A program made the position numbers and the translations under genes. Below are positions 36,888-45,671 of a stretch of 64,000 nucleotides of DNA, piece by piece. Origin of the DNA: Actinomadura graeca (GTDB taxonomy: Bacteria; Actinomycetota; Actinomycetes; Streptosporangiales; Streptosporangiaceae); assembly GCF_019175365.1 (NCBI RefSeq), contig NZ_CP059572.1:7378001-7442000 (forward strand), read 5' to 3'. A model generated the notes under the pieces. The model searched no databases and was not told the origin of the DNA. It saw nothing but the letters and a program-made list of their open reading frames with translations. Every line of letters starts with the position of its first letter. The stretch's first letter is position 1.

Positions 36888-38063
36888 TTGACGCAAACTG
36901 TCTGCGTGGGCCCTTCGGTGCTGCCTAGCGAGGCGCCATCGGTTGATCAGGTGGCGGACCTCGTCGCACGTGGCAGAGAACGCGGCGGTGTGACCGTCGA
37001 TGACGTCGCTGCCGCGCTCGATCGCTCGGACTTGCCGGACGACTCCCTCGAACGGGTCGTCCGGATGCTCGCAGAGCAGGGGGTGGAGGTCCTCGAATCT
37101 CAGCAGGAGACCGAGGACGTCGCGCGAGCGGATGAGGGAGACCTCGGCAAGCGGGCGCCGACGAGCGACCTGGTTCGGATCTACCTGAGAGAGATCGGTC
37201 GCGTACCGCTTCTCACGGCAGAAGATGAAGTAGAACTCGCGAAATCGATCGAGGCGGGGCTGTTCGCCGAGGAGAAGATGGCGCACGTCGCCATCCTCGC
37301 CCGCGGCGAGCGCCTCGACCTCGAACTGCTCGCCCGCGATGGTGTGCGGGCGAAGCAACGCCTGATCGAGGCCAACCTGCGGCTGGTGGTCTCGATCGCG
37401 AAACGCTATGTGGGACGGGGGATGCTCTTCCTCGACCTCATCCAGGAGGGAAATCTCGGTCTGATCCGTGCGGTCGAGAAGTTCGACTACACGAAGGGGT
37501 TCAAGTTCTCCACCTACGCCACCTGGTGGATCCGGCAGGCGATCACCCGTGCCATCGCCGACCAGGCGAGGACCATCCGGATCCCGGTGCACATGGTGGA
37601 GACGATCAACAAACTGGTCCGCGTGCAGCGCCAGCTCCACCAGGATCTCGGCCGCGAACCCACCCCCGAGGAGATCGGCCTGGAGATGGGCCTGTCGCCC
37701 GTCCGGGTCGTGGAGATCCAGCGGATCGCCCAGGAGCCCGTGTCGCTCCAGTCGCCGATCGGGGAAGAGGACTCCGACCTCGGTGACTTCATCGAGGACG
37801 CCGACGCCGTCGTCCCGATCGAGGCGGCCGCGTTCATCCTGCTGCAGGACCAGCTTGAGGACATCCTCGGCACGCTCTCGGAGCGGGAGCAGCGCATCAT
37901 CCAGCTGCGCTTCGGCCTGACCGACGGGCACCCGCGGACCCTGGAGGAGGTCGGCCGGGAGTTCGGCGTCACCAGGGAGCGGATCCGCCAGATCGAGTCC
38001 AAGACCCTGGCGAAGCTGCGCCATCCGTCCCGCGCGCAGATGCTGCGCGAATACCTCGACTGA
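36888..38063 (+). CDS. RNA polymerase principal-type sigma factor (RpoD/Hrd-like)
   Basis: A sigma-70 of up to 391 aa with regions 1.2 ([17 protein letters not shown]), 2.1-2.4 ([29 protein letters not shown]), 3 ([12 protein letters not shown]) and 4.2 ([19 protein letters not shown]), all canonical for promoter -10 and -35 recognition. Length and a short N-terminus fit an actinobacterial group 1 or 2 factor. TTG 36888 is the longest start; GTG 36906 is equally plausible and neither has a ribosome site. An inverted repeat AAATAGG / CCTATTT (36861-36867, 36883-36889) abuts the start. It follows dnaG by 41 nt, recalling the dnaG-rpoD order of other bacteria. Confidence 0.95.
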   Translation: MTQTVCVGPSVLPSEAPSVDQVADLVARGRERGGVTVDDVAAALDRSDLPDDSLERVVRMLAEQGVEVLESQQETEDVARADEGDLGKRAPTSDLVRIYLREIGRVPLLTAEDEVELAKSIEAGLFAEEKMAHVAILARGERLDLELLARDGVRAKQRLIEANLRLVVSIAKRYVGRGMLFLDLIQEGNLGLIRAVEKFDYTKGFKFSTYATWWIRQAITRAIADQARTIRIPVHMVETINKLVRVQRQLHQDLGREPTPEEIGLEMGLSPVRVVEIQRIAQEPVSLQSPIGEEDSDLGDFIEDADAVVPIEAAAFILLQDQLEDILGTLSEREQRIIQLRFGLTDGHPRTLEEVGREFGVTRERIRQIESKTLAKLRHPSRAQMLREYLD

Positions 38064-38069
38064 CGCGGT

Positions 38070-38098
38070 GGCCCTCCCGGTCGCCGGCCGGGAGGGCC
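38070..38098 (+). terminator. terminator after the sigma gene
   Basis: Perfect 11-bp stem GGCCCTCCCGG / CCGGGAGGGCC with a 7-nt loop, 6 nt beyond the stop codon. Confidence 0.8.
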
Positions 38099-38137
38099 AG
38101 ACGGAAGCGCCGGCGGGGAGGACTTGCTGGGTGCTCT

Positions 38138-38241
38138 GGCAGGGAGGACTGGCGGGGGCGCCTGGCAGGGAGGACTGGCAGGGAGGACTGGCAGGGAGGA
38201 CTGGCAGGGAGGACTGGCAGGGAGGACTGGCGGGGACGACC
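38138..38241 (+). repeat. 13-bp tandem array (8 units)
   Basis: GGCAGGGAGGACT six times exactly, with one variant (GGCGGGGGCGCCT) as second unit and another (GGCGGGGACGACC) at the end. It is intergenic, between the sigma terminator and the YbjQ-like gene. Confidence 0.92.
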
Positions 38242-38363
38242 GGACGGGCATGCGGCCGGGACCAGGAGGCATGCGCCGAGCAGGCGATCCGGGCACGCTG
38301 GGCCGACCGGACGGACCGGTCCGAGTGGCACCATTCGTCCGTGTCGTGGATTACCGTTGACGC

Positions 38364-38840
38364 ATGCTGATCGTGACGACTGATGGCGTGGCCGGGTACG
38401 AGATCCGCAGCGTGCTCGGCGAGGTCCAGGGGACGGCCGTCCAGACCGATCAGGCCAGGGCGGCGGGGCCGCACGGGCAGGGCAGCAGCGCCACGTTCCG
38501 GGTGACCGGGGAGCAGCCCCCGGCCGGGCTGGCCGCGGCGCGCCGCGAGGCGGTGGCCCGGCTCGGCGAGGAGGCGCGCCACAAGGGCGCGAACACGGTC
38601 GTCGGAATGCGGTTCGACACGGCGGCGGTCGGCGGCGGCTACGAGGTGTGCGCGTACGGGACGGCCGTCTGGGCCGAGCCCGCGGGCCAGGCTCGCGACC
38701 ACATGCAGCAGATGCCGCAGCAGCACCCCATCCCGCAGGGACATCAGGGGCAGATGCCCCCGTATGGCGACCCGCAGCCGGGCGGCCCGCCGATGGCCGC
38801 GCGCAATCTGACCATGGGCCTGCACGATCGCCCCCGCTGA
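38364..38840 (+). CDS. YbjQ/DUF74-like heavy-metal-binding domain protein
   Basis: A 158-aa protein. Residues 1-105 form a YbjQ (UPF0145) domain: MLIVTTDGVAGYEIRSVLGEV, then AVARLGEEARHKGANTVVGM and YEVCAYGTAVW. The last 50 residues are a Gln/Pro/Met/Gly-rich tail (MQQMPQQHPIPQGHQG). The family forms pentamers and is annotated as metal-binding, but its function is not settled. ATG 38364 has TACCGT (38352-38357) 6 nt upstream and no ribosome site, hence probably leaderless. Confidence 0.87.
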   Translation: MLIVTTDGVAGYEIRSVLGEVQGTAVQTDQARAAGPHGQGSSATFRVTGEQPPAGLAAARREAVARLGEEARHKGANTVVGMRFDTAAVGGGYEVCAYGTAVWAEPAGQARDHMQQMPQQHPIPQGHQGQMPPYGDPQPGGPPMAARNLTMGLHDRPR

Positions 38841-39045
38841 CCGCTTCTGGACGCACCGTCCGGACGGCGCGGCGGACGCCCGTCGGCGACGGCCGCGCGC
38901 CGAATGCCGCGAATGCGCCTCAAAGGGGCCGGGAGAGGCGCTGGAGAAGGGTTTCCGGGCGGTCCGCGGAGGACGGCGGGGCTCGTCGATCAAGCCACTC
39001 GATCAACTGGCCGGACGTGGGATGACCCACTGTCGAGGGGGCGAC

Positions 39046-39090
39046 TTGACGTACTGAGGTTAGCTTTGGCTAATTTAGGCAAGCCTAACC
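39046..39090 (+). promoter_or_regulatory. efeO promoter with two adjacent iron boxes (DtxR/IdeR type)
   Basis: -35 TTGACG (39046-39051), 17-nt spacer, -10 GCTAAT (39069-39074). Two inverted repeats lie side by side: TTAGC-TTTG-GCTAA (39060-39073) over the -10 box and TTAGG-CAAG-CCTAA (39075-39088) just after it. The second closely matches the IdeR/DmdR consensus core. This predicts repression by iron-loaded repressor. Confidence 0.85.
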
Positions 39091-39111
39091 ATTGCGCCCT
39101 GGAGTTTACCC

Positions 39112-40245
39112 ATGCGTCCTGTCCCCGTCCTCGCCATCGCCGGCGTGGCCGCCGTGTCGATGTCCCTCCTCTCGGCGTGCGGCGGTGACGACGGCAAGGC
39201 GGAGGCCGCGGACGCCGTCGCCGTGACCGCCACCGACGACTCGTGCGAGGTGGCGAAGAAGGACCTCCCCGCGGGCAAGACCACCTTCAAGGTCGCCAAC
39301 AAGGGCTCGAAGGTCAACGAGTTCGAGGTGCTGAAGCCGGACGGCAAGATCCTGTCCGAGCGCGAGAACATCGGCCCCGGCACCACCGTCGACTTCGTCG
39401 TGAACCTTCCCGCCGGCGCGTACAAGCTGCTGTGCAGCGCCGGGCAGACCGGCAAGGGCCCGACCCAGGACATCACGGTCAGCGGCCAGGCCAACGGCGT
39501 CGGCGACCAGCGCCTCACCAAGGCCGCCGCCGACTACAAGTCCTACGTCATCACGAGCCTCGACGACACGATCGCCAAGACGCGGCTGTTCGTGGACGCG
39601 GTCAAGAAGAACGACGTCGAGAAGGCCAAGGAGCTGTACGCGCCGTCCCGCGTCGGCTGGGAGTCGATCGAGCCCGTCGCGGAGAAGTTCGGCGACATCG
39701 ACCCGAAGGTCGACGCCCGCGAGGCCGACCTCAGCCCGGCGGAGAAGAAGGACTGGTCGGGCTGGCACCTGCTGGAGAAGGCCCTCTGGAAGGACGGCTC
39801 GGTCAAGGGCAAGGAGAAGTACGGCGACCGCCTCCTGGAGGACCTCGGCGTCCTGAAGGGGCGGCTGCCCGGCCTCACCCTGGACCCGGTGAACGACATG
39901 GCCGCCGGCGCCAAGGAACTGCTCGACGAGGTCGCGACCGGCAAGGTCACCGGCGAGGAGGAGGCGTTCAGCCACACCGACCTCGTCGACTTCAAGGCCA
40001 ACGTCGACGGCGCCAAGAAGGTGTACGAGCTGCTCAAGCCGGTCGTCCAGGAGAAGGACGCGCAGCTCGCCAAGGACCTCGACGACAATTTCGCCGCCGT
40101 CGAGGCGCTGCTGAAGAAGTACGAGAAGGGCGACGGCTACGTCTCGTACGACACGGTCGGCAAGAGCGACCGCAAGAAGCTCGCCGACGCCGTGAACGCG
40201 CTGGGTGAGCCCCTGTCGAAACTCGCTGGAGTGGTGGCGAAGTAA
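39112..40245 (+). CDS. efeO: iron uptake lipoprotein EfeO (cupredoxin-M75)
   Basis: A 377-aa exported lipoprotein; the lipobox LLSAC places the lipidated Cys at 23. An N-terminal cupredoxin domain (about 35-125, with CEVAKKDLPAG and LLCSAGQTG) is followed by an M75/imelysin-type helical domain with the metal motif HLLEKALW near residue 218. EfeO binds iron outside the membrane and passes it to the EfeU permease. efeB starts right after its stop codon. Twin iron boxes upstream predict iron repression. No efeU is in the window. Confidence 0.95.
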   Translation: MRPVPVLAIAGVAAVSMSLLSACGGDDGKAEAADAVAVTATDDSCEVAKKDLPAGKTTFKVANKGSKVNEFEVLKPDGKILSERENIGPGTTVDFVVNLPAGAYKLLCSAGQTGKGPTQDITVSGQANGVGDQRLTKAAADYKSYVITSLDDTIAKTRLFVDAVKKNDVEKAKELYAPSRVGWESIEPVAEKFGDIDPKVDAREADLSPAEKKDWSGWHLLEKALWKDGSVKGKEKYGDRLLEDLGVLKGRLPGLTLDPVNDMAAGAKELLDEVATGKVTGEEEAFSHTDLVDFKANVDGAKKVYELLKPVVQEKDAQLAKDLDDNFAAVEALLKKYEKGDGYVSYDTVGKSDRKKLADAVNALGEPLSKLAGVVAK

Positions 40246-41514
40246 ATGACCGAAGCCGGTTCTGAGGGACGGGAAGGCGCGGCGGAGGGTACGGCCCTGG
40301 GCCCGTCGCGGCGGCGGATGCTCGGCTTCGGCGGCGCCAGCCTGCTCGTCGGCGCCGCCGCCGGTGTGGGCCTGGACCGGGTCGCCTCCGCCGAGGAGGA
40401 CCGCTCCGCGGGCGGCGCCATCGCCTTCCACGGCGCGCACCAGGCCGGGATCGCGACGCCCGTCCAGGACCGGCTGCACTTCGCCGCGTTCGACGTCACC
40501 ACCGGCGACCGCGCGAAGCTGGTCCGGATGCTCCAGGAATGGACGGCCGCCGCGGCGGCCATGACGGCGGGCAGGTCCGTCGGGCACGGCGCGGTCGGCG
40601 GGCCCGCCGTCGCGCCGCCCGACGACACCGGCGAGGCCGTGGGGCTGCCGCCGTCCCGGCTGACGCTCACGATCGGCTTCGGTCCCACGCTGTTCGAGAA
40701 GGACGGCAAGGACCGGTTCGGCCTCAAGGCGCGGCGCCCGCAGGCGCTCGTCGACCTGCCGCACTTCCCCGGCGACAACCTCGACCCCGACCGCGGCGGC
40801 GGCGACATCGCCGTGCAGGCGTGCGCGGACGACCCGCAGGTGGCCGTGCACGCCATCCGGAACCTGGCGCGCATCGGGTTCGGGGTCGTCGCGGTCCGCT
40901 GGTCGCAGCTCGGGTTCGGCAAGACGTCCTCGACGACGCCCGAGGCGCAGACCCCCCGGAACCTGTTCGGGTTCAAGGACGGCACCGAGAACATCCCCGG
41001 GACCGACGCGGCCCTGCTCGGCAGGCACGTGTGGGCGGCGGCCGGCGACGGCTCGGACTGGATGGCCGGCGGCTCGTACATGGTGGCGCGCCGGATCCGG
41101 ATGCACATCGAGACGTGGGACCGCACGTCCCTGCGCGAGCAGGAGGAGATCTTCGGCCGCGACAAGGGCGAGGGCGCCCCGGCGGGCGCGCGCAAGGAAC
41201 GCGACAAGATCGTCCTCGCGCGGATGAGGCCGGACGCGCACGTCCGGCTCGCCCACCCCGACTCCAACGGCGGCTCGAAGATCCTCCGGCGCGGCTACTC
41301 GTTCACCGACGGCTCGGACGGCCTGGGACGCCTGGAGGCGGGCCTGTTCTTCATCGCCTTCCAGCGCGACCCGCGCACCGGCTTCATCCGGATCCAGCAG
41401 TCCCTGGCCGCCGACGCGATGAACGAATACGTCCAGCACGTGGGTTCGGGCATCTACGCATGCCCCCCAGGCGTCCAAGAAGGCGGCTTCTGGGGCGAAA
41501 CCCTCTTCAAGTAG
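40246..41514 (+). CDS. efeB: deferrochelatase/Dyp-type peroxidase EfeB
   Basis: A 422-aa haem peroxidase of the Dyp family, exported by the Tat route (SRRRMLGFGGASLLVG near residue 22). The GxxDG motif with the distal Asp is GFKDGTENIPG near residue 243. The proximal haem His is in AHVRLAHP near 331, followed by ILRRGYSFTDG. EfeB works with EfeO in ferrous iron uptake or removes iron from haem. Its ATG directly follows the efeO stop, so the pair is one operon under the upstream iron boxes. Confidence 0.96.
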   Translation: MTEAGSEGREGAAEGTALGPSRRRMLGFGGASLLVGAAAGVGLDRVASAEEDRSAGGAIAFHGAHQAGIATPVQDRLHFAAFDVTTGDRAKLVRMLQEWTAAAAAMTAGRSVGHGAVGGPAVAPPDDTGEAVGLPPSRLTLTIGFGPTLFEKDGKDRFGLKARRPQALVDLPHFPGDNLDPDRGGGDIAVQACADDPQVAVHAIRNLARIGFGVVAVRWSQLGFGKTSSTTPEAQTPRNLFGFKDGTENIPGTDAALLGRHVWAAAGDGSDWMAGGSYMVARRIRMHIETWDRTSLREQEEIFGRDKGEGAPAGARKERDKIVLARMRPDAHVRLAHPDSNGGSKILRRGYSFTDGSDGLGRLEAGLFFIAFQRDPRTGFIRIQQSLAADAMNEYVQHVGSGIYACPPGVQEGGFWGETLFK

Positions 41515-41729
41515 CCACCCCCGCCCCCCGGCGGCCTCAACCACGTGACATTGCCCACCCCGCCCCCACCCAAGCGGGAACCCACGATCGCGTGCGAAGC
41601 CAGGTGCGAGCGGAGCGAGAACCTGATCGCGCAGCGAGCCCTCTAGGGCGAGGTCGGAGCGATGCAGCGATCGCGCGCAGTGCCCGCCGAAGGAAGGCGC
41701 CCCAGCGCCTGACGCCAAGGGCACTGCAA
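41515..41729. other. structured intergenic region between convergent genes
   Basis: Rich in inverted repeats: GCAGTGCCC (41677-41685) pairs with GGGCACTGC (41719-41727) around an inner GGCGC/GCGCC stem, and CCCTCTAGGG near 41640 is a further hairpin. GATCGCG recurs three times. It probably terminates both efeB and the opposing gene; part may be a dispersed repeat. Confidence 0.55.
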
Positions 41730-42974
41730 TCAACCCGCGCGTTCGGCGCGGATTCTGGTGACCACGTCGCCGGCGGCGGTTTTGATGGACTCTAGTTCTT
41801 GCAGGTAGGCCCAGTAGTCGGGGTGGGGGGCGGTGAGCTTGCCGGGGGCCTTTTCGAGGCGTTCTACGAGCGAGTCGAGGACGCGGGCGTGCTGGGGTGC
41901 GGCGCCGCCTGGTTGGGCCATGGCGAGGCGCTGGGCGTCGCGTATGGCGAAGCGGACGGCCTCGACGGGCTTGGCGGGGTCGGCGGCGACCGATTCCAGT
42001 TCGGTGACCCGTCCGGTGACCTGTGCGGCGCGGCGGTCGGCGGCGTTGAGTTCGGTGCGCGCGGCGGTGAGGGCCTGCTGCGCCTGCTTCCATTCGTTGC
42101 GGGCCACGTGCGCGGACGCCTCGTTCAGGCGCTCGCGGGCCCGTGTGACGCCCGACTCGATGGCTTCGGGAGCGCCGCGGAGGTCCTGCCAGCACGCCTG
42201 CGCGTAGCCGCGCAGGAGGGCCTTCATCGCCTGCCTGACGGGCTCGGCGCGGCCTGCGACGACGTCCACGCGGGTGCGGACCGAGGCGAGGGAGTTGCGG
42301 ACCTTCCCGGCCATCTGCGGCAGTTCCTCGGCCGCCTCCCGGGCGGCGGCGGCGATGGCGCGCACCTCGTCGGCCTTCTTCAGCGCGCCGTCGAGGCCGA
42401 GGCCGCCGAGGCCCTGCGAGCCGAGCTGGGCGAGCGCCTCCTTGGCGCGTGCCACCTCCGCCTCGGGATCGGAGGCGTCCATGCCCGCCTCCCGGGCCGC
42501 GGCGATGGCGGTGTCGGCGGCGGCCACGGCGTCGCGGGCGGCGGTCAGGCGGGGCGGGAGCTGGTCCAGGGCGGCCTCCAGCCGCGCCATGCCCGGTGAG
42601 AGGCGCTCGGCGAACCCGTTCAGCCTCCCGGTGATCTCCCGGAGCCGGTCGGCGGAGCCGATGAACGCGCGGCGTGCGGCGTCGAGCTGGGCGGGTGTCC
42701 GGTCCTGATCATCGAGGTCGTGGGCGTCCAGGACGGAGATGTAGGCCACCGAGGCGGCGTCGGCGGCCTCGGACAGCCCGGCGAACTCGCGGCGCGCGGG
42801 GGCGGCCGCGGAGGCGTCCAGGTCCTCGAAGACGGTGACGCGGCCGTCGAGGTACTTCTGCGCCTGATCCATCTCGTAGAAGGCGGCCGCGGCCGCCTCG
42901 CGCGCCTCGACCGCCGCCGAGGCGGCAGCCTGCGTCCCCCGGCCCCGCCGGCGCTGGTCGCCCGGTCCCCGCAA
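41730..42974 (-). CDS. coiled-coil protein of the Ter cluster, unknown function
   Basis: A 414-aa Ala/Glu/Arg-rich protein that is almost entirely helical, with heptad-like stretches (EAREAAAAAFYEMDQAQKYL near residue 20; AARTELNAADRRAAQVTGRV near 325). It has no signal peptide or membrane helix. TTG 42974 is chosen because AGGGAGG lies 6 nt upstream; the frame upstream is open but looks like shadow of the terD region. It is divergent from the first terD gene with a 192-bp gap, so it likely belongs to the same stress cluster. Family not recognised. Confidence 0.75.
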   Translation of the reverse strand: MRGPGDQRRRGRGTQAAASAAVEAREAAAAAFYEMDQAQKYLDGRVTVFEDLDASAAAPARREFAGLSEAADAASVAYISVLDAHDLDDQDRTPAQLDAARRAFIGSADRLREITGRLNGFAERLSPGMARLEAALDQLPPRLTAARDAVAAADTAIAAAREAGMDASDPEAEVARAKEALAQLGSQGLGGLGLDGALKKADEVRAIAAAAREAAEELPQMAGKVRNSLASVRTRVDVVAGRAEPVRQAMKALLRGYAQACWQDLRGAPEAIESGVTRARERLNEASAHVARNEWKQAQQALTAARTELNAADRRAAQVTGRVTELESVAADPAKPVEAVRFAIRDAQRLAMAQPGGAAPQHARVLDSLVERLEKAPGKLTAPHPDYWAYLQELESIKTAAGDVVTRIRAERAG

Positions 42975-43083
42975 CGCCGCCTCCCTTCGTTCCCTGCCCA
43001 GTCTGGCGCAGGCGGCGCGGTTTCGCGTAGCCGGGCCCGGGCCGTGTGGCGAGGCCCTCCGAGGTGATGCCTTTGCAACGTGG

Positions 43084-43109
43084 GGAACGGATAGCATCAC
43101 TGCTACGTC
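43084..43109 (+). promoter_or_regulatory. candidate ECF-type promoter upstream of terD
   Basis: GGAAC (43084-43088), 17-nt spacer, CGTC (43106-43109), about 57 nt before the start of the first terD gene. This resembles stress ECF sigma promoters. Sequence match only. Confidence 0.4.
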
Positions 43110-43166
43110 GATATAACGTGGCGCCGGGTCGGCGTCCGATACGGCATGCGATCCTGGAGGCGTACT

Positions 43167-43742
43167 GTGGGTGTCAGTCTCAGCAAGGGCGGCAATGTCT
43201 CGCTCACCAAGCAGGCACCGGGGCTGACCGCGGTCACCGTCGGGCTCGGCTGGGACGTGCGGACCACGACGGGGACGGACTTCGACCTGGACGCCTCCGC
43301 GCTGGTTCTGGACGCCTCCGGGAAGATCCTCACCGACCAGCACTTCGTGTTCTTCAACAATCTGCGCACGCCGGACGGCGGCGTCGAGCACACCGGCGAC
43401 AACACCACCGGCGCGGGCGAGGGCGACGACGAGCAGCTGAAGGTCAACTTCGGGGCGCTGCCGGCCACGGCCGAGCGGGTCGCGTTCGCGGTGTCGATCT
43501 ACGACGGGGACGGCCGCGGCCAGAACTTCGGCCAGGTCCGCAACGCCTACATCCGCGTCCTGAACCAGGGGGACGGCGCGGAGCTGGCGCGCTACGACCT
43601 GTCCGAGGACGCCTCGATGGAGACCGCGATGGTGTTCGGGGAGCTGTACCGGTCCGGCGCGGAGTGGAAGTTCCGCGCGGTCGGCCAGGGGTACGCCTCG
43701 GGGCTCGCCGGCATCGCCACCGACTTCGGCGTCAACATCTGA
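43167..43742 (+). CDS. terD: TerD family protein 1
   Basis: A 191-aa cytoplasmic TerD-domain protein: [19 protein letters not shown] opening, GLGWDVR, the calcium-binding [12 protein letters not shown] and [13 protein letters not shown] loops, and a [19 protein letters not shown] end. TerD proteins bind Ca2+ and form stress-related complexes with TerC and others; in streptomycetes they affect differentiation. GTG 43167 has GGAGG 6 nt upstream. It is the first of a head-to-tail set terD-terD-terC-terD. Confidence 0.96.
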   Translation: MGVSLSKGGNVSLTKQAPGLTAVTVGLGWDVRTTTGTDFDLDASALVLDASGKILTDQHFVFFNNLRTPDGGVEHTGDNTTGAGEGDDEQLKVNFGALPATAERVAFAVSIYDGDGRGQNFGQVRNAYIRVLNQGDGAELARYDLSEDASMETAMVFGELYRSGAEWKFRAVGQGYASGLAGIATDFGVNI

Positions 43743-43786
43743 TCAGTTCCACCGGACCCCACCACCGGGAAGGGAGTGGCCCGAAC

Positions 43787-44365
43787 ATGGGAGTCTCACT
43801 CGCCAAGGGCGGCAACGTCTCGCTGACGAAGGCCGCACCCAACCTCAGCGCCGTGTCGGTCGGGCTGGGCTGGGACGTGCGCGCCACCACGGGCGCCGAC
43901 TTCGACCTGGACGCCTCGGCGCTGATGCTCGCCGGGACCGGCAAGGTCATGTCCGACCAGCATTTCGTGTTCTTCAACAACCTGAAGAGCCCGGACGGCT
44001 CGGTGGAGCACACCGGCGACAACCTGACCGGGGAGGGCGAGGGCGACGACGAGTCGATCAACGTGGACCTCACCGGCGTCCCGGCGGAGTGCGAGCGGAT
44101 CGTGTTCCCGGTGTCGATCTATGACGCCGACAACCGGCACCAGAACTTCGGCCAGGTCCGCAACGCGTTCATCCGCATCGTCAACCGCGCCGACGGCAAC
44201 GAGCTCGCCCGCTTCGACCTCACCGAGGACGCCTCCACCGAGACGGCCATGGTGTTCGGCGAGCTTTACCGCCACAGTGGCGAATGGAAGTTCAGGGCCG
44301 TCGGCCAGGGGTACGCCTCTGGACTGGCCGGTATCGCCCTGGACTTCGGCGTCAACGTCGGCTGA
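43787..44365 (+). CDS. terD: TerD family protein 2
   Basis: A 192-aa TerD paralogue, very similar to the upstream copy ([58 protein letters not shown]). All Asp residues of the two metal-binding loops are kept. ATG 43787 has GGGAG about 10 nt upstream and lies 44 nt after the first copy. The pair looks like a local duplication. Confidence 0.96.
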   Translation: MGVSLAKGGNVSLTKAAPNLSAVSVGLGWDVRATTGADFDLDASALMLAGTGKVMSDQHFVFFNNLKSPDGSVEHTGDNLTGEGEGDDESINVDLTGVPAECERIVFPVSIYDADNRHQNFGQVRNAFIRIVNRADGNELARFDLTEDASTETAMVFGELYRHSGEWKFRAVGQGYASGLAGIALDFGVNVG

Positions 44366-44424
44366 CGGCCGGCGCACCCCGCACGGCGGCCTTCCCGGTC
44401 GTCCTCCTAGTCAGAGACACGAGC

Positions 44425-45561
44425 ATGATTCTTCGCACCTTCGGGTGGTCCTTCGCCGTCACGGCCCTTGGCCTGCTGATCGCCCTGCTGTACGACGGGG
44501 CGACGGGCCTGGCGCTGGTGGCGGTGCTGGCCGTCCTTGAGATCTCGCTGTCGTTCGACAACGCCGTGGTCAACGCCAAGGTGCTCGACAGGATGAGCCC
44601 GTTCTGGCAGAAGATCTTCCTGACCGTCGGCATCGCCATCGCCGTGTTCGGCATGCGGCTGGTGTTCCCCCTGCTGATCGTGGGGATCACCGCGAAGCTG
44701 AACCCCTACGAGGCGTTCGACCTGGCGATCAACGACTCGCACCGCTACCACGAGCTGATGACCGACGCCTACCCGATGATCGCGGCGTTCGGCGGCATGT
44801 TCCTGATGATGCTGTTCCTGGACTTCGTGTTCGAGGAGCGCGCCGACAAGTGGCTGCCGTGGCTGGAGAAGCCGCTCGCCCGCATCGGCAAGCTGGACCA
44901 GCTGTCGGTGGTCGTCGCGGGCGGCGCGCTGGCGTTCGTGGCCGGCCTGTACGCCGAGGACCCGGGCGACGTCATGATCGCCGGTGTACTGGGCATGGTG
45001 ACCTACATCCTGGTCAACGGGCTCGGGGAGCTGTTCTCCGAGGCGGGCGGTGACGAGGACGACGAGGACGCCGGCGAGGACGGTCCCGCGGGCGTCGCGG
45101 CGGGGGAGGGCGCGTCCGGGAGGTCCGGGCCGAGCTCGCTGGCGCTGGCCACCGGCAAGGCGGGATTCTTCCTGTTCCTGTACCTGGAGGTGCTGGACGC
45201 CTCGTTCAGCTTCGACGGCGTCATCGGCGCGTTCGCCATCAGCACCGACCCGATCATCATCGCGCTGGGCCTGGGCATCGGCGCCATGTACATCCGGTCG
45301 CTGACGGTGTTCCTGGTCCGCAAGGGCACCCTGCACGAGTACGTCTACCTGGAGCACGGCGCCCACTGGGCGATCGGCGCGCTGGCGGTCTGCATGCTGG
45401 TCTCGATCGGCCACCACGTCCCCGAGTGGATCACCGGGGGGCTCGGCGCCGGCCTGATCATCGCGGCGTTCGTGTCGTCGGTGGTGCGCAACCGCGGCGA
45501 CGGCCAGGACGCCTCCGCCGGGGCCGGCGAAGGGGAACGGCTGCCCGCGGGCAAGGTCTGA
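44425..45561 (+). CDS. TerC/DUF475 family integral membrane protein
   Basis: A 378-aa membrane protein with about nine helices. Signature acidic residues sit within helices: EISLSFDNAVVNAKV near residue 41 and EVLDASFSFDGVIGAF near 257, as in TerC/DUF475 proteins. A charged cytoplasmic loop (about 210-240, DEDDEDAGED) separates the halves. TerC is thought to be the membrane anchor, possibly metal-transporting, of the TerD complex. ATG 44425 is chosen because the membrane domain starts there; the ribosome site is weak, so coupling to terD 2 (60 nt upstream) is likely. Confidence 0.93.
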   Translation: MILRTFGWSFAVTALGLLIALLYDGATGLALVAVLAVLEISLSFDNAVVNAKVLDRMSPFWQKIFLTVGIAIAVFGMRLVFPLLIVGITAKLNPYEAFDLAINDSHRYHELMTDAYPMIAAFGGMFLMMLFLDFVFEERADKWLPWLEKPLARIGKLDQLSVVVAGGALAFVAGLYAEDPGDVMIAGVLGMVTYILVNGLGELFSEAGGDEDDEDAGEDGPAGVAAGEGASGRSGPSSLALATGKAGFFLFLYLEVLDASFSFDGVIGAFAISTDPIIIALGLGIGAMYIRSLTVFLVRKGTLHEYVYLEHGAHWAIGALAVCMLVSIGHHVPEWITGGLGAGLIIAAFVSSVVRNRGDGQDASAGAGEGERLPAGKV

Positions 45562-45671
45562 CCCGCGCCGGACCCGGACGGCCCGGGTCCGGTCCGCGGC
45601 CCGCGGCGGCCGCGGCTCCACCACGCTCCGCACCCCGCGACGCGCATCACACCGTAAGGAGCCCACCCACC

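Noticed and set aside
36888..36893. TTGACG as a -35 box for the sigma gene
   Set aside because: It overlaps the possible TTG start and no acceptable -10 box follows at 16-18 nt.
34726..38993. Minus-strand frames of more than 700 codons opposite dnaG and the sigma gene
   Set aside because: Shadow frames opposite essential genes; no recognisable product.
39106..42195. 1029-codon minus-strand frame across efeO and efeB
   Set aside because: Shadow frame; low-complexity translation and both opposing genes are certain.
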